From positions 229,001-293,000 of the forward strand of contig JAHQRK010000039.1 in the NCBI GenBank assembly GCA_019828595.1: a stretch of DNA of 64,000 nt, read 5' to 3'. Numbering within the stretch: the first letter of the stretch is position 1; each line of letters begins with the position of its first letter. A program made the translations under genes and the position numbers. The notes under the pieces were generated by a model, which saw only the letters and a list, made by a program, of their open reading frames with translations, searched no databases and was not told where the DNA came from. Source of the DNA: Aphanomyces cochlioides. Lineage: Eukaryota > Oomycota > Saprolegniomycetes > Saprolegniales > Verrucalvaceae. Below are positions 41,001 to 50,960 of this stretch, in pieces.

Positions 41001-41724
41001 TTCAAGGATCCTAAGAACGACTGGACTCCTTGGAGAGAAGTAGGGAACTCCAACTCAAGCAATTGTTTTAAACCCTTTGGCTTGGCTGATAATCCATCAT
41101 TTGAAATCCAGTGCCCAAGGAATTCGACCTTCCTCTTACCAAACATGCTTTTTGAGGCGCTAATGCTGACGTTAAAATATGTGAGGCGCCTCAAGATGCG
41201 ATCAGTGAGTTCGACGATTTCGTCCCAAGTTTCAGCCCCATCGCTGATGTCGTCTGCGAAGGATGTGCGATTTGCCACGGGTGGCATGGACTCTTGAGGA
41301 TAGCGATAATTAATCTTGAACATATCTCGGGGTTCGCCGTTTTCGTCCATTTCACTAACTCCTGGAGTTAAGTCGACAAAGCCAAATAAAGCATTGGTGA
41401 TCATTCTCTGGTAAATCATAGGAGCATTTTCTATTCCTTGTGCCATCCGAGTCCACTCAAAATGACCTAAAAGGCAGATAAAGGCGCTAATTAATCTTGC
41501 TATTTTCGTTGCTCTAACGACCCAAAAGCCACTGGCATTATCCAAGGAGAGGAACCATTGAATTGCATTGAAAAAAATAGCCACTCCACTGTCCTCAAAT
41601 GTAATACACTCAGGTCCGCTCCGGTATCAGCTAGAATCACCGAGTCATGATTCATGATCTTCGCATTGAGCAAAGCTTGGTGGTTCCCTTTCTGTCCTTT
41701 TTCTGGTTCCGAGAAAAATCCCAA
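38058..41724 (-). pseudogene. Gypsy pol: protease, RT, RNase H, integrase (broken)
   Basis: On the minus strand: protease ILADTGADLSVLH near 41630; RT from FLSLDNASGFW (~41540) with GHFEWTRMAQGIENAP and the active site FADDIS; RNase H with FGDSNLVIH and a C-terminal NGSADHLAS segment, ending 39860; integrase zinc region H...GGH...C..C near 39500-39390; integrase core with VVFVDNFSG, LRHDREPSF and GTAERAIQTL; and a C-terminal GPFRVI segment. Breaks: the RT N-terminal ~100 residues are missing, so protease runs almost directly into RT in another frame; stops and shifts occur between 39860 and 39390; and integrase core and C-terminal part (38723) are in different frames. Confidence 0.85.
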
Positions 41725-41736
41725 TGTTTCGTCCTC

Positions 41737-42090
41737 TATGGTTTATCCTAATGAAAAGCTAATCTACTTTCTTTACGCGTCGCTGCGCATTGAGTGCTTC
41801 TTCTTTGTCAACTTCAGCGCTTGTGACTGCCCTTACTCACCCGTGTTGTTGACTGACTCTATGATTGTTTCTTGTGTTATTGGTGGTGGCGGTCATTAGC
41901 TGCCTTCCTACGATTCAGTCGATCCGGGTTGATTCCGACGCTTCTTGGGAAATTCCAGGAACACCAGGTTCCTAGGGGTGTCAGTGTGAGTAGCGTGGGC
42001 GGGTGGCGGCTAGCACGTCGAATCGGGCGGCTGAAGGGTTGTGGGGGTTGTTGGAATGTCCCAGGCTTTCCCGGATTTTTCTCCTTCACA
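41737..42090. repeat. Long terminal repeat, right
   Basis: Same sequence as the left LTR at 34582-34935. Only 12 bp separate it from the start of the protease frame on the minus strand, leaving no room for a gag on that strand. Confidence 0.9.
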
Positions 42091-42158
42091 GTAGCGTTCT
42101 GTTGGTCGTTTGAGCAGTCGAGCTTTCAAGCAGAAGCATGATTTGATTACCGTATCGG

Positions 42159-42283
42159 TCATATTGTCTCACCAGCATTCATGTCTCACCGCGAGGCAAA
42201 AGTTCATATCTATTCACCAGGCTGAGGGGATTCGTTCATATCTACTCACCACCATCAAGGTCATCGGTCATATCTATTCACCA
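42159..42283. repeat. 32-bp tandem-like repeat
   Basis: TCATATCTATTCACCA occurs at 42204, 42236 (one change) and 42268, exactly 32 bp apart. A diverged fourth copy (TCATATTGTCTCACCA) is at 42159. The DNA between is only partly conserved. It lies just outside the right LTR. Confidence 0.7.
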
Positions 42284-42350
42284 GGGGTAGGTGAAACTTG
42301 GTCAAAATATATTCCTTGTAATTATTGTACTAGTACTTATTTAATTTTTA

Positions 42351-42637
42351 GGGCCCGTCTGGATACACATTAAAAAATATTGTGATAATTCGTTATTGTG
42401 TATTCTGCATTTTGAGAAAAAAAAATAAAAACCACGGATTATACTATCACAATATTTTTATTTTTGGACTGTCTGGAATCCCAAGGAAATTAAATAAAGT
42501 AAGGGAATTTGACCGAATTATACTATATTGGTCAAATTATACGACTTTCAGTAGTATATTTTTATTGCGATAATCGACTAATTTTGAAATAATTTATTGC
42601 AATAAAATTTATTGAATATGTGCATCCAGACAGGGAA
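42351..42637. mobile_element. Harbinger-type MITE
   Basis: An AT-rich 287-bp unit with imperfect terminal inverted repeats sharing GTCTGGATACACAT (left) and GTCTGGATGCACAT (right, reversed), flanked by TTA on both sides (42348-42350 and 42638-42640). TTA/TAA duplications are typical of PIF/Harbinger insertions. It has no coding capacity. A related transposase fossil lies 6 kb to the right. Confidence 0.6.
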
Positions 42638-42946
42638 TTATACAAAAACCGTAATTCATATATTTGTATTGGGTAAAATTAGGTCATCATATCTTTTTCG
42701 AGATACAAATTCTAAAAATTATATTTAGGCATTCGATTTTAAATATATGTGGTTCACGAAACTATTTTGCCGGATGTATATGGGAATCGCGAAATGCGAA
42801 ATTTCGCAATGTGGGATATATAGATATAATTTGACTTGCCGTTTGTATAGGGGGCGAGAATATATCTCAGGATATATATGGATTCGCGAAACGACGGAGA
42901 AACGTTTATCCGGCTCATCGGTCGTATTAAGTTTCCAAGTTTCTGC

Positions 42947-45106
42947 ATGATAAGCACACGCATGGACGAAGGTGATGAAGTGATGAGCATGCGTCTTGCC
43001 CCAAGGACAAGATATCAATACAACACTGTAGTACGCCGGTTGCACGCTTGGCTGGAGATAGAGCACCCTCAACTGGTTGCCAACGGTAAGGTTGTGCTTC
43101 CACTTGACCCACATGCATGCAAGCGCTTTCTGAGTCACGAGGCTCAGAAGAATACAAAAGGAAAAGATAATGAGGGGCCGCAGTATAAGTCGTCAGCGGC
43201 TATAAATGCGTGTCGCAGTGCTATCGTCTATTTACATTGTGAAAATCGCGTCAAAATGTCCGACGAGCTCGTCACAGTTCTTGCAGGTAAGTTCACCTAA
43301 TTTCAAACTTGACATTGTTTAGATTATTTGAGTGGCTACAAAAGAAAGGTGGCAATGCTGAAAGAGGAGGGGAAAATGCCCATCGGCGAGGGCAAAGATC
43401 CAGTTTCGATTGATGGTGAGGTCGATTGTTAACGTCTTCTAATTGAAATTCCTGTATAGGCTATCGTTATCTAGCGCAAAAAGCGCTTCATGGCGAAAAT
43501 GATAAGAAATCTTATCGAATTGCTCATTGCTATCTCTTAATGTGTTGGAATTTGATTGCAAGAGCTGCAAGTGTCGGCGCTCTTCGCTATGATCACATTA
43601 CATGGGAAGGTATTGTTCATTCTAAAATGATGTAAGTGTCATGGTAGGTGATGCTCTGGTTGTTCAGTACAGTCGAGCAAAATATGATCAAGAGGGTGCA
43701 AACTGCCATCCTCATCGTGTCTTCGCCAACTCCAACTGTCCTGAAATATGTCCAATCTTGAGGTTTGTTGAACCTACTTCACGTTCGACTAATTTGGTAT
43801 GAAGTCTAGCAGTACTGGTATTCACTAGGGGTGCCCAGAGAGACGATTCTACAACTCTCTTGTTTGGGCCAAACGCAAAAGAACGGTCCTCAGTGTGGCT
43901 TTCAAAGACATGCCATTCATTTAAGGATGAGATTATAAGTCTAGGTACATTCTAGAGTAGACTTTGTACTACCGATTCCGTAGGACTCTCGGTCGATGAC
44001 ATAGGAACGCATTCCTTTCGAAAGGGGGTCGCCAGCGAGTTGTCCAGCAACCCAGGTGGTCCAAATCCCGTGTCTGTCTATCTTCGGGCTGGTTGGACAC
44101 TTGGACCTGTTCAAGGGCGGTACATCTTTACTGGATCTGGTGGCGATCAATTCGTCGGACGGGCAGCTGCAGGTAGGTAGACTCACACACAGATCATATA
44201 TTATAGTCATAGGCCTCAATGTCAACACATCAGAGTTTGCCATTTTGCCACCCCACTTCGAGTCGAGTGTGCTTACAGGTGACCAGTGGGAAGTGATTCT
44301 GCCAGGGTATTCAACGTGGTATCCGAGCTGTTTTCGTATGTCAGTGCCTTATCTCTTGGCATCAATCGTGTACAACATGGACTGGTTGGAATCAGTTGTC
44401 GAGAAGAATCACCCATTCTTTTCATCCGCTCTTTGGAGATCCAACTTGATTCCAACTCTAAAAGGGCGTGTCCATTGTGGGGTTGTCCACAATACTACGA
44501 CGGGTATGCGTGCAAGTGGTGTTCCCCCATGTAGTGTTGTCACATCAGCTCAACTGTGTTAAAAATGAGCTCCAAAATGTCTTGCAAACGATAAGTGAAA
44601 TGCCCGAATTGATTACAAAAAGCATAAGCGAGCAATTGCAGAGCTATCAAAGAAGTGCAGTGTCAAACGAGTCTATTCACGGCCTCTTTGATCAAATTCG
44701 TTCTGCTATATTAAAGGATCTTGTGGCCAATACCACCCAAAGCATCAATTCGACAACCTCGTGCCTTCAACCCAGTGTGACCTCTGAGCTCATGTTTTTG
44801 CCTCAGCAGTCAACAGAATATCTAGCTTGCCCAACAGGAAAGATGTCTGATATGTGGATGCTATGGTGGAAAGGTGTACCTGAGCAGTTTCGTTCACCAT
44901 TGAGGTTGATACGGCCAAAACATTTTGCGAAGAATTCGGATCGAGTAAATCTATCCAAGCTACGACGTGTGATTGAGCATTTGTTAAAATTCTCTGATGT
45001 ACCTGCAGGCTCTATTCCTCAACTCACCTCGACAAACTTCAACTGCCCTTTACTCTCGTTGTTTCAAAAAGCTTTGCCATTCACTTTTCAAAAATCTTGC
45101 CACTGA
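42947..45106 (+). CDS. Crypton tyrosine recombinase, intact-looking
   Basis: Eight exons: 42947-43286, 43323-43415, 43460-43609, 43648-43762, 43805-43944, 43984-44172, 44213-44503 and 44535-45106. The introns are 31-44 nt and all phases agree; about 629 residues. N-terminal SAM-like core-binding part: TRYQYNTVVRRLHAWLE. Catalytic part: R179 (LIARAASV), the strand lysine (YSRAKYDQEG), H289-S-F-R292, W317 and the nucleophile tyrosine candidate Y326 (QGRYIF). CPILSLAVLVF and EFAILPPHF are typical Crypton landmarks. The C-terminal end from residue ~543 (MSDMWMLWWKG...SPLRLI) is the GCR1_C-like DNA-binding domain. Cryptons move as circular DNA through this enzyme alone. No stop or frameshift was found, so the gene may be active. 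The start could also be at 42962. The 31-nt intron is the weakest join. Confidence 0.85.
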
Positions 45107-46995
45107 ACAATTCGAAAGGCGTCGTCTCGACGAGACGAGCTATGCTACACTCTATACACACATTGCAAAGAGTAAGAATGAGATTAAGTGAGATCTAATG
45201 TACCTGTTTTGCTTGTTTGTTGCTTGTTTGCATTCATTCAGAGTCACTCCAGCGTGGCCTGACGACAAGCAATCATCCCCTCGATCATTCGAATGGCTTT
45301 CAGCTCCACTTGATTGATAGTCATGCGTCTTGTCAATCGCATGCTTCCATAGCTTGGCGGCTTGGACGACTTTCACGGGCGATGTTACCAACTTGACGGG
45401 CATTCAGGCATCACTTGACCACTGCAACAGATATCCATGCATCCAAGTCACTCACTATGATGGAAATGCCATAGAAACTAATAGTATGCATTTGAAGAGG
45501 TTTCGCGTTCCTTTCGCAAACCCCCAAATATCTGTAATTATATTGATTTTGTATGTCGTAATTTTATTTTTCGATTTTCACAAAATACATGGCAAATCGT
45601 ATTTCGGTCAAGATACGATGGACAGAGCCAATCAAAGCATGAAGAAATAGTGAATATGAGTGAGCTGACAAGATTGACTCCAAAGAGGGCATAAAGCTCA
45701 TTGCAGAGTCAATCTACTACTTAGAGTGTAACTACAACGAGAAGCATTTATATCTAAATTCTTGGGAGGAAGCACGTGTCGAAAAGTGAAGAGTTTGCAA
45801 ACTTTTTTCTTCGTTCGATTTTCGTGAAGTATGAAGTGTGAAATCTTCAGAAATTAGGTATAGCAAGTCCGAAAAGTATATTTCAATACATATGTTCTAT
45901 TGTAGTCAATCCTGCCATTGTCGGATGACAGGCCGACACATGTGGTCTCGTCCACTGTCATGGCGTCGAGAAGGAGGCCATGCTATTGAGACCGACAGCT
46001 CTGCAGAACCATGTGCAGAAAGACATAGGGATAAATGTTCGCGAGGATTCCTCGCGAGAACGTTGCGTTGTTTCGAGGGATCATTCTCATTGAGACGACA
46101 ATTTCAAGTGTAAAACATCCACATCATGGAGCAGACCCCACAGCCGACCCTGCGTGCATTAGCTTATGACTTCGTGGAAAAATACAGTAAGTGAAGAAGT
46201 ATTTCATTGGCCGAGGATGTCTTTGAACCCTACATGGTACAAAGTCTGAAGTCTGGAGCGACTTCGGACTTCAGGGCCAAAAGTTTGTAAACTTCCTCAC
46301 TTTTCAGACTAGTTTTCAGACTTGGTGTCCAAAGTTCGAAATTCGAATCGAAGTTTAAGTCTGTGAAAACTAGATTTCAGACTTGCTAAAAGTCTCTAAT
46401 CTCTCAACGTTCATGAATTATTGACCCAGGCGTGAAACTTGTAGAGCAACGATGATTTATTAAGTGATTCTAGGAGCCACAGAATCCCGAAATTTCCACA
46501 CCAGCTACACTACGATGATAAAAAGCATGTGAGGGAAATGCGGATATGATCCATCGAGAAAGACGAAACAATGTATCTAGATATATAAGTCTTAGGATAA
46601 GATAACTAACTTTTTAACATGGAATTGAGCTCGTGGTATGAAAATATGCTTCAAGACTATACATATGGGGAACGAAAATTGACGAAGTGGTGATTTTGTC
46701 ACATGGCATGGAACGTGTGAACCACGCGATAGCATAGTAGTTTGACGAAGAGTCGTTGTGTTTGAGTCGCTGAAAACACAAAATGATATCCTTTCATTAA
46801 ATATAAACGTCTTGGTGGATGTAGCCTCTATTGTGTTGACCTTAGTTCTATCGGCTCACGATATTCACTTCAAATGGTCATCGTTCGACGAAAGCACCAG
46901 CGCGGTCACTATTATCCTATTGACACAAGGTAAAGTAGATAGAACGAAATCATTGGTTAAAAAGATGGAATATCTCCACCGAGATACGATTTCCG
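45107..46995. other. Gene-poor region
   Basis: AT-rich. A possible first exon at 46126 (MEQTPQPTLRALAYDFVEKY) ends at a good donor GTAAGT, but no partner exon was found. An inverted repeat CTGAAGTC...GACTTCAG at ~46232-46260 lies in a patch with several AGTCTG/CAGACT copies (46225-46400). Confidence 0.45.
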
Positions 46996-47686
46996 ATGAC
47001 AAGTCATTTTTCGATATTGGTGATGGAGGAAAAGTTGATTTCCGCTGTCGATGGAGTTTGGTCTTGCCCTTGCTACGACAGTAAGAGTCCCACACTGTCC
47101 AGGTTATGTGCACACGTGAGCAAGCACCACCGAGGAACACCTATCCGTACAAAGGTATCTCAACAAGACTCCTTGAGACCCCTTTACGCCAAAAAGTTTC
47201 GCGCGAAGCTTGTTTTCAACAAGAAAAAAACGATCAAAATCCGCAAGAAAAAAATTAATTACATTGCGGCTTTCACTCGAGGGGCTTTTCGATGCAAAAA
47301 GCCCCTCGTCGTCATAAAAAGTCAAAATCCCTGATGCGGGATTCGGCCTTTTTGCTGGAGTGGATTTAATTCCAGGTGACATAGTCACCTGGTACAGTAG
47401 TGAAGTCATTGAAGGTGAAAACCCGAAGGATTGTCGATACGTGGCAGTTCTCGATGCCGAGAAAAAATTTTTGGATGCCATCAAGACTTTAAAAACTGGC
47501 TGCGGATTATGATCGTTTATCAATTGCGAAATGAGATCTAGCTCAAGTACAAGAAAAAATTGTGAATTTGAGTTTACCACAAATGGACCGCAAAAACTGG
47601 GGGTTGTTGTCACCAAAAAAATCAAAACTGAACAAGAGTTATTGACTACTAGTACGTACATTCGTGGCATGCGATTTGCCTGCTAG
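46996..47686 (+). pseudogene. SET-domain gene, broken
   Basis: First part: a C2H2-like unit (CPCYDSKSPTLSRLCAHVSKHH) and a lysine-rich linker, ending RCKKPLVVIKSQ. A frameshift near 47328 leads into IPDAGFGLFAGVDLIPGDIV, a clear SET N-terminal signature (GFGLFA...G..V). After LKTGCGL comes an in-frame TGA (47510-47512), then SFINCEM, the position of the usual N-H/N-C SET-N motif, and VVVTKKIKTEQELLTT, matching the I..GEELL.Y end. SET enzymes methylate lysines. Here one shift and one stop make function unlikely, unless a short intron or recoding is involved. Confidence 0.65.
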
Positions 47687-48082
47687 GTGATAAAAAACAA
47701 TACATAATTCTTATCATTCGTTCAACAAACAAAGTTCATATGCTAAGTTTATAATGTTATCGACAAAATCACACCAAGGTTGTATTTTTTAAATCTGACC
47801 AATCAAACATAAACTAGTCGTAAAAAATTGTACTTGATTGGTCGAAACTAGCTAAAATGTCTGCATCATTGAGGTATTTGATGGGGTATTTATCACACTC
47901 AAGTGTGATCCACGGTGTGATTTCTCCTGCGAGTCATTTTGTATGGAAATCACACTTGTCGCACCACATACAAATATCATAAAAGGCTGTTTTAAGTCCA
48001 TGCGACGCCTGTGAGATCCTAAACAACGGTAGTGCATTAGTCTAATGCGTCTATGACGTATGCTTTGTTTTCTCAGCTCAGG

Positions 48083-48105
48083 AGCGCCGCGCGAAGCGCG
48101 GCGCT
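48083..48105. repeat. GC-rich perfect hairpin followed by T-run
   Basis: AGCGCCGCGC, loop GAA, then GCGCGGCGCT: ten perfect pairs closed by GCGAAGC, a sequence known to make an exceptionally stable mini-hairpin. CTTTTTAT follows. It stands alone in AT-rich DNA. Confidence 0.75.
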
Positions 48106-48768
48106 GCTTTTTATCGTTTCCGCTTCTACCACAGAAATGCGGGCGTCTCAACCATAGAGTTCCTGATATTTTAACACTGCGATTGCTTTAATCATTTAGT
48201 TCAGACAGCATGTTCCTTTCCGTGTTGAAATACGGGGTTGTTCATTAGTTTAGAGAGAGCTGTATTAGGCGCAAGATTCGTAGGCAGCTCTGCTAGCGCT
48301 TGTTTAAAGGAAATACCCGTCATAAGCACACGAAATTGTTGTTGTGTGCTAACCTTTCTTATCCTGGCCTAGTAATCTATCAGAGCACTGATGTTTGTGA
48401 AGGACGTTGGAGGAGAAAATCGGCTAAGATAATTCATTCTATTCTCCAAAAAATAGTGACCACACGACTTCATAGCCGCAAATTCTTGACAAAATCGATC
48501 CTCATGTGTGCATCATGTACTCTCTATGTGATACAGCTCATTAGAAATCCTACAGAACGATATTCAAATAACTTCTTTCCATCTCAAGAGGGACTCGAGA
48601 CTTTGGGAATTTTCTTAATTTTAACCAGTAGAAACTGGTGTGATCCACAGTGTGATATCTTGTCGAAACGGTCATGATATCACTGCTAACTATGTTTAGG
48701 GTGGGTCTGGCTTCCATAAAATATTTTGATATTTGAACAACTACCTGAATATTTTATATTCGGTTTAA

Positions 48769-48841
48769 TTTTTTCTCAATATTTCAATAAGACCCCTCTG
48801 GCTGTTTTTACAAATAATCCGCCCCAAATATTGAGAAAAAA
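48769..48841. repeat. 16-bp perfect inverted repeat
   Basis: TTTTTTCTCAATATTT (48769-48784) and its reverse complement (48826-48841), 41 bp apart. About 65 bp to the left is GGGTGGGTCTGG after a TTA, like a Harbinger terminus. Possibly the 5' end region of the transposon that carried the transposase at 48960. Confidence 0.55.
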
Positions 48842-48959
48842 CTCGATAAAAAATATTTGAGTCAAATCAAAATAATAATAGGGAATTTCGCGCGCATTGT
48901 CATCAAGATCTATGTAACCTCTTCTTCAAGTAATTGCCTGCCTATTCTTCAGACGCAGG

Positions 48960-50207
48960 GTGTCCCGTCGCCGCCAAATCGTCTTGATGAACTATCTCAT
49001 GTACCATTATGTCGCATTTGTTCAGAAGACACCAAAACACATCTCGATCCTCTCTGGTCCCCTGTTTGTGCAAGAAACCTTGACTGGAAACCCAACTGTG
49101 ATGCTCGACAACTTCAGATTGTCCCGCAGTATATTCGATGCCTTGGTGACTGATTTGGGGAGATATGGCGGTTTAAAGTCTACAAAGCATGTCTCTGTTC
49201 AAGAACAGCTTGCAAACTTTCTGTACTTCGCTGGGCACCATGCATCAAATGCGGCTCTACAAGGTCGTTTTCAACGATCAGGAGAGACTATCACACGACA
49301 CGTGCGGGAAGTATTATCTACATTATTGTCTCTCGCTCCTCGATACATCAAAATCCCTGGCGATGACTCGCCCGTCCCCTCCAAGATTGCATCCAATCCC
49401 AAATACTACCCATTTTTCCAATTTTGCCGAAAGGCGATCGACGGGACCTATATCCCTGTCTCCGTACCAGAGAAAGCAGTGGCAAGATGTCGAGGACGTA
49501 AGGGAGACCATGAATGTCCTTGCGGCATGCGACTTTGATCTGTTCTTCGCATATGTTCTTGCAGGTTGGGAAGTAACAGCCGGAGATGGAAATGTGTATG
49601 CAGATGCCTTGAACAAAGGATTAATCCTATCGCGCAACATGTTTGACCTTGCTGACTGCGGATTTGGCTTGACACTGAGTGCGTTGACACCCTATCGAGG
49701 TACTCTTTACCATTTGAAGGAATTTGCCCGGGGGGGGCAAAGACTCAAACCAAAGAAGAATTATTCAATCTTCGCCACACCAAGCTTCGAAACGTCATCG
49801 AGCGTATTTTTGGCGTCCTGAAGAAACGCTTCCCTGTGCTCAGTTCGCCTGTCAAGTATGATTATGCATTCCAAGTTGACCTCGTTTTGGCATTGTGTGC
49901 AGTACACAATTTCGTTAGCATGAATGGCCCTTTGCACGACATTTTTACCAGGGAAGTGATAAATGAGCTCAGAGAAAGAAACCAACAACCGATGGAGCCA
50001 AATGACCGTCCTGTTGCCGACGATGAACCCGAGAATGATGAGGCGAAGACATGGCGTGACACAATTGCCTCGGATATGTGGACACAATACATTGAAACAA
50101 ATAATACGTCGACGTCGATTAAATCAAAGGAAATGATTCCTCAAGACCCTTGCAATTTTTGGATCTCACGCACAATCCACTTTTTGCGTAAACCACCTGA
50201 TAACTGA
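48960..50207 (+). pseudogene. PIF/Harbinger transposase with two frameshifts
   Basis: Three overlapping frames read one transposase. The first (to ~49505) holds an N-terminal helix-turn-helix-like part (LSRSIFDALVTDLG, SVQEQLANFLYFAGHHASN) and the first catalytic aspartate AIDGTYIPV. The second has NVLAACDFDLFFAYVLAGWEVTAGDGNVYADAL, with the second aspartate, and CGFGLTLSALTPYRG. The third, from ~49745, has NVIERIFGVLKKRFPVL with the catalytic glutamate, ending 50207. The first shift is near 49507. The second falls at a run of eight G at 49730-49738, so slippage or a base-calling error is possible there. The gene converges with, and overlaps by 67 bp, its Myb-like partner. Confidence 0.8.
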
Positions 50208-50960
50208 AGAAAACAGGATGCTTTTGTCGGATTCTCGAGTACATCCATGCCTAGCAACAAGTCGTCATCATCAAGGATGCCTTCAAATTCTGTCTGAAGA
50301 ACTCTCGCTGCTCCTTCATTCTTATTCGACATCTTGGGAGAGTTGATGGACCGTAAAACGCCAGCAAACATGTCCAATTCTCGCTCGCTGCTTTCTTTCA
50401 TTCCACGAAATTCGGAAAGGAACTTTGAGCCCAGAGACTCACGGTCCCTGTGTACTCGCTGTGATGCTGTGGCCTCCACTCGTCGCTTATTTGAATGACG
50501 CACTTTTTCGTCATCACTGTTGATGTTCTCTACAAGAACATCATCTTCAACAAGGGATGGTTCTTGTTTTTCCTCTTCCGTGTCGTGCATCCATTGTCAC
50601 TGATCGAATTCGTGAGCTGAAGATGATGAAGCATATTCGCCAGTTGCAACTGTACCGCCCCAAACTTCATTGCAAAGCAAGTAATTTGGAAACTACATTG
50701 TTTCCCAGACTGCCCATGATTCTGGCTGTCCATCCAAAAATGCTTCAGGATCCATCCATGCATGAAAAGCGACAAGTTGATATGTCAAAGCCAATACCAG
50801 ACGTCTTCATCATGCTGTTGACAACGGTATATTGCTTTTTGAGCTCATTGTGACGGGCTTTGAGTTGATCTTTGTTGTAAGAGACTCTGTGCTCTTCATT
50901 GAGTCGTTTCATAACCAAATCTTTCATGGATCCCTCCAGCATCGACTCGCACTTCCTCAA
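50141..50960 (-). pseudogene. Harbinger Myb/SANT-like accessory protein, broken
   Basis: On the minus strand, LVMKRLNEEHRVSYNKDQLKARHNELKKQY with GIGFD is the Myb/SANT-like domain that accompanies Harbinger transposases in DNA binding and nuclear import. The continuation (LDGQPESWAVWE, then CNEVWGGTVATG) lies in another frame and contains a stop. A last part of 149 codons (50590-50141) is acidic, then coiled (MKESSERELDMFAGVL). At least one frameshift lies near 50750. Confidence 0.65.

Larger units (their letters stand above)
34582..42090. mobile_element. Ty3/gypsy LTR retrotransposon with inverted pol block
   Basis: Two 354-bp direct repeats (34582-34935 and 41737-42090), ending TGG...ACA, that look identical base for base, enclose 6.8 kb. 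A gag-like block lies on the plus strand (35066-37906) and a protease-RT-RNase H-integrase block on the minus strand (41724-38058). A polypyrimidine run at about 37969-37993, a purine tract on the minus strand, lies beyond the integrase end. Reversing the block between ~37.9 kb and 41.73 kb would give the normal order LTR-gag-PR-RT-RH-IN-purine tract-LTR, so an internal inversion is the simplest reading. I see no target-site duplication (flanks AATTA and GTAGC). Both coding blocks contain frameshifts, so the copy is not autonomous. Confidence 0.85.

Noticed and set aside
42159..42283. CRISPR-like array
   Set aside because: Only three to four 16-bp units, spacers about 16 bp, eukaryotic context, no cas genes.
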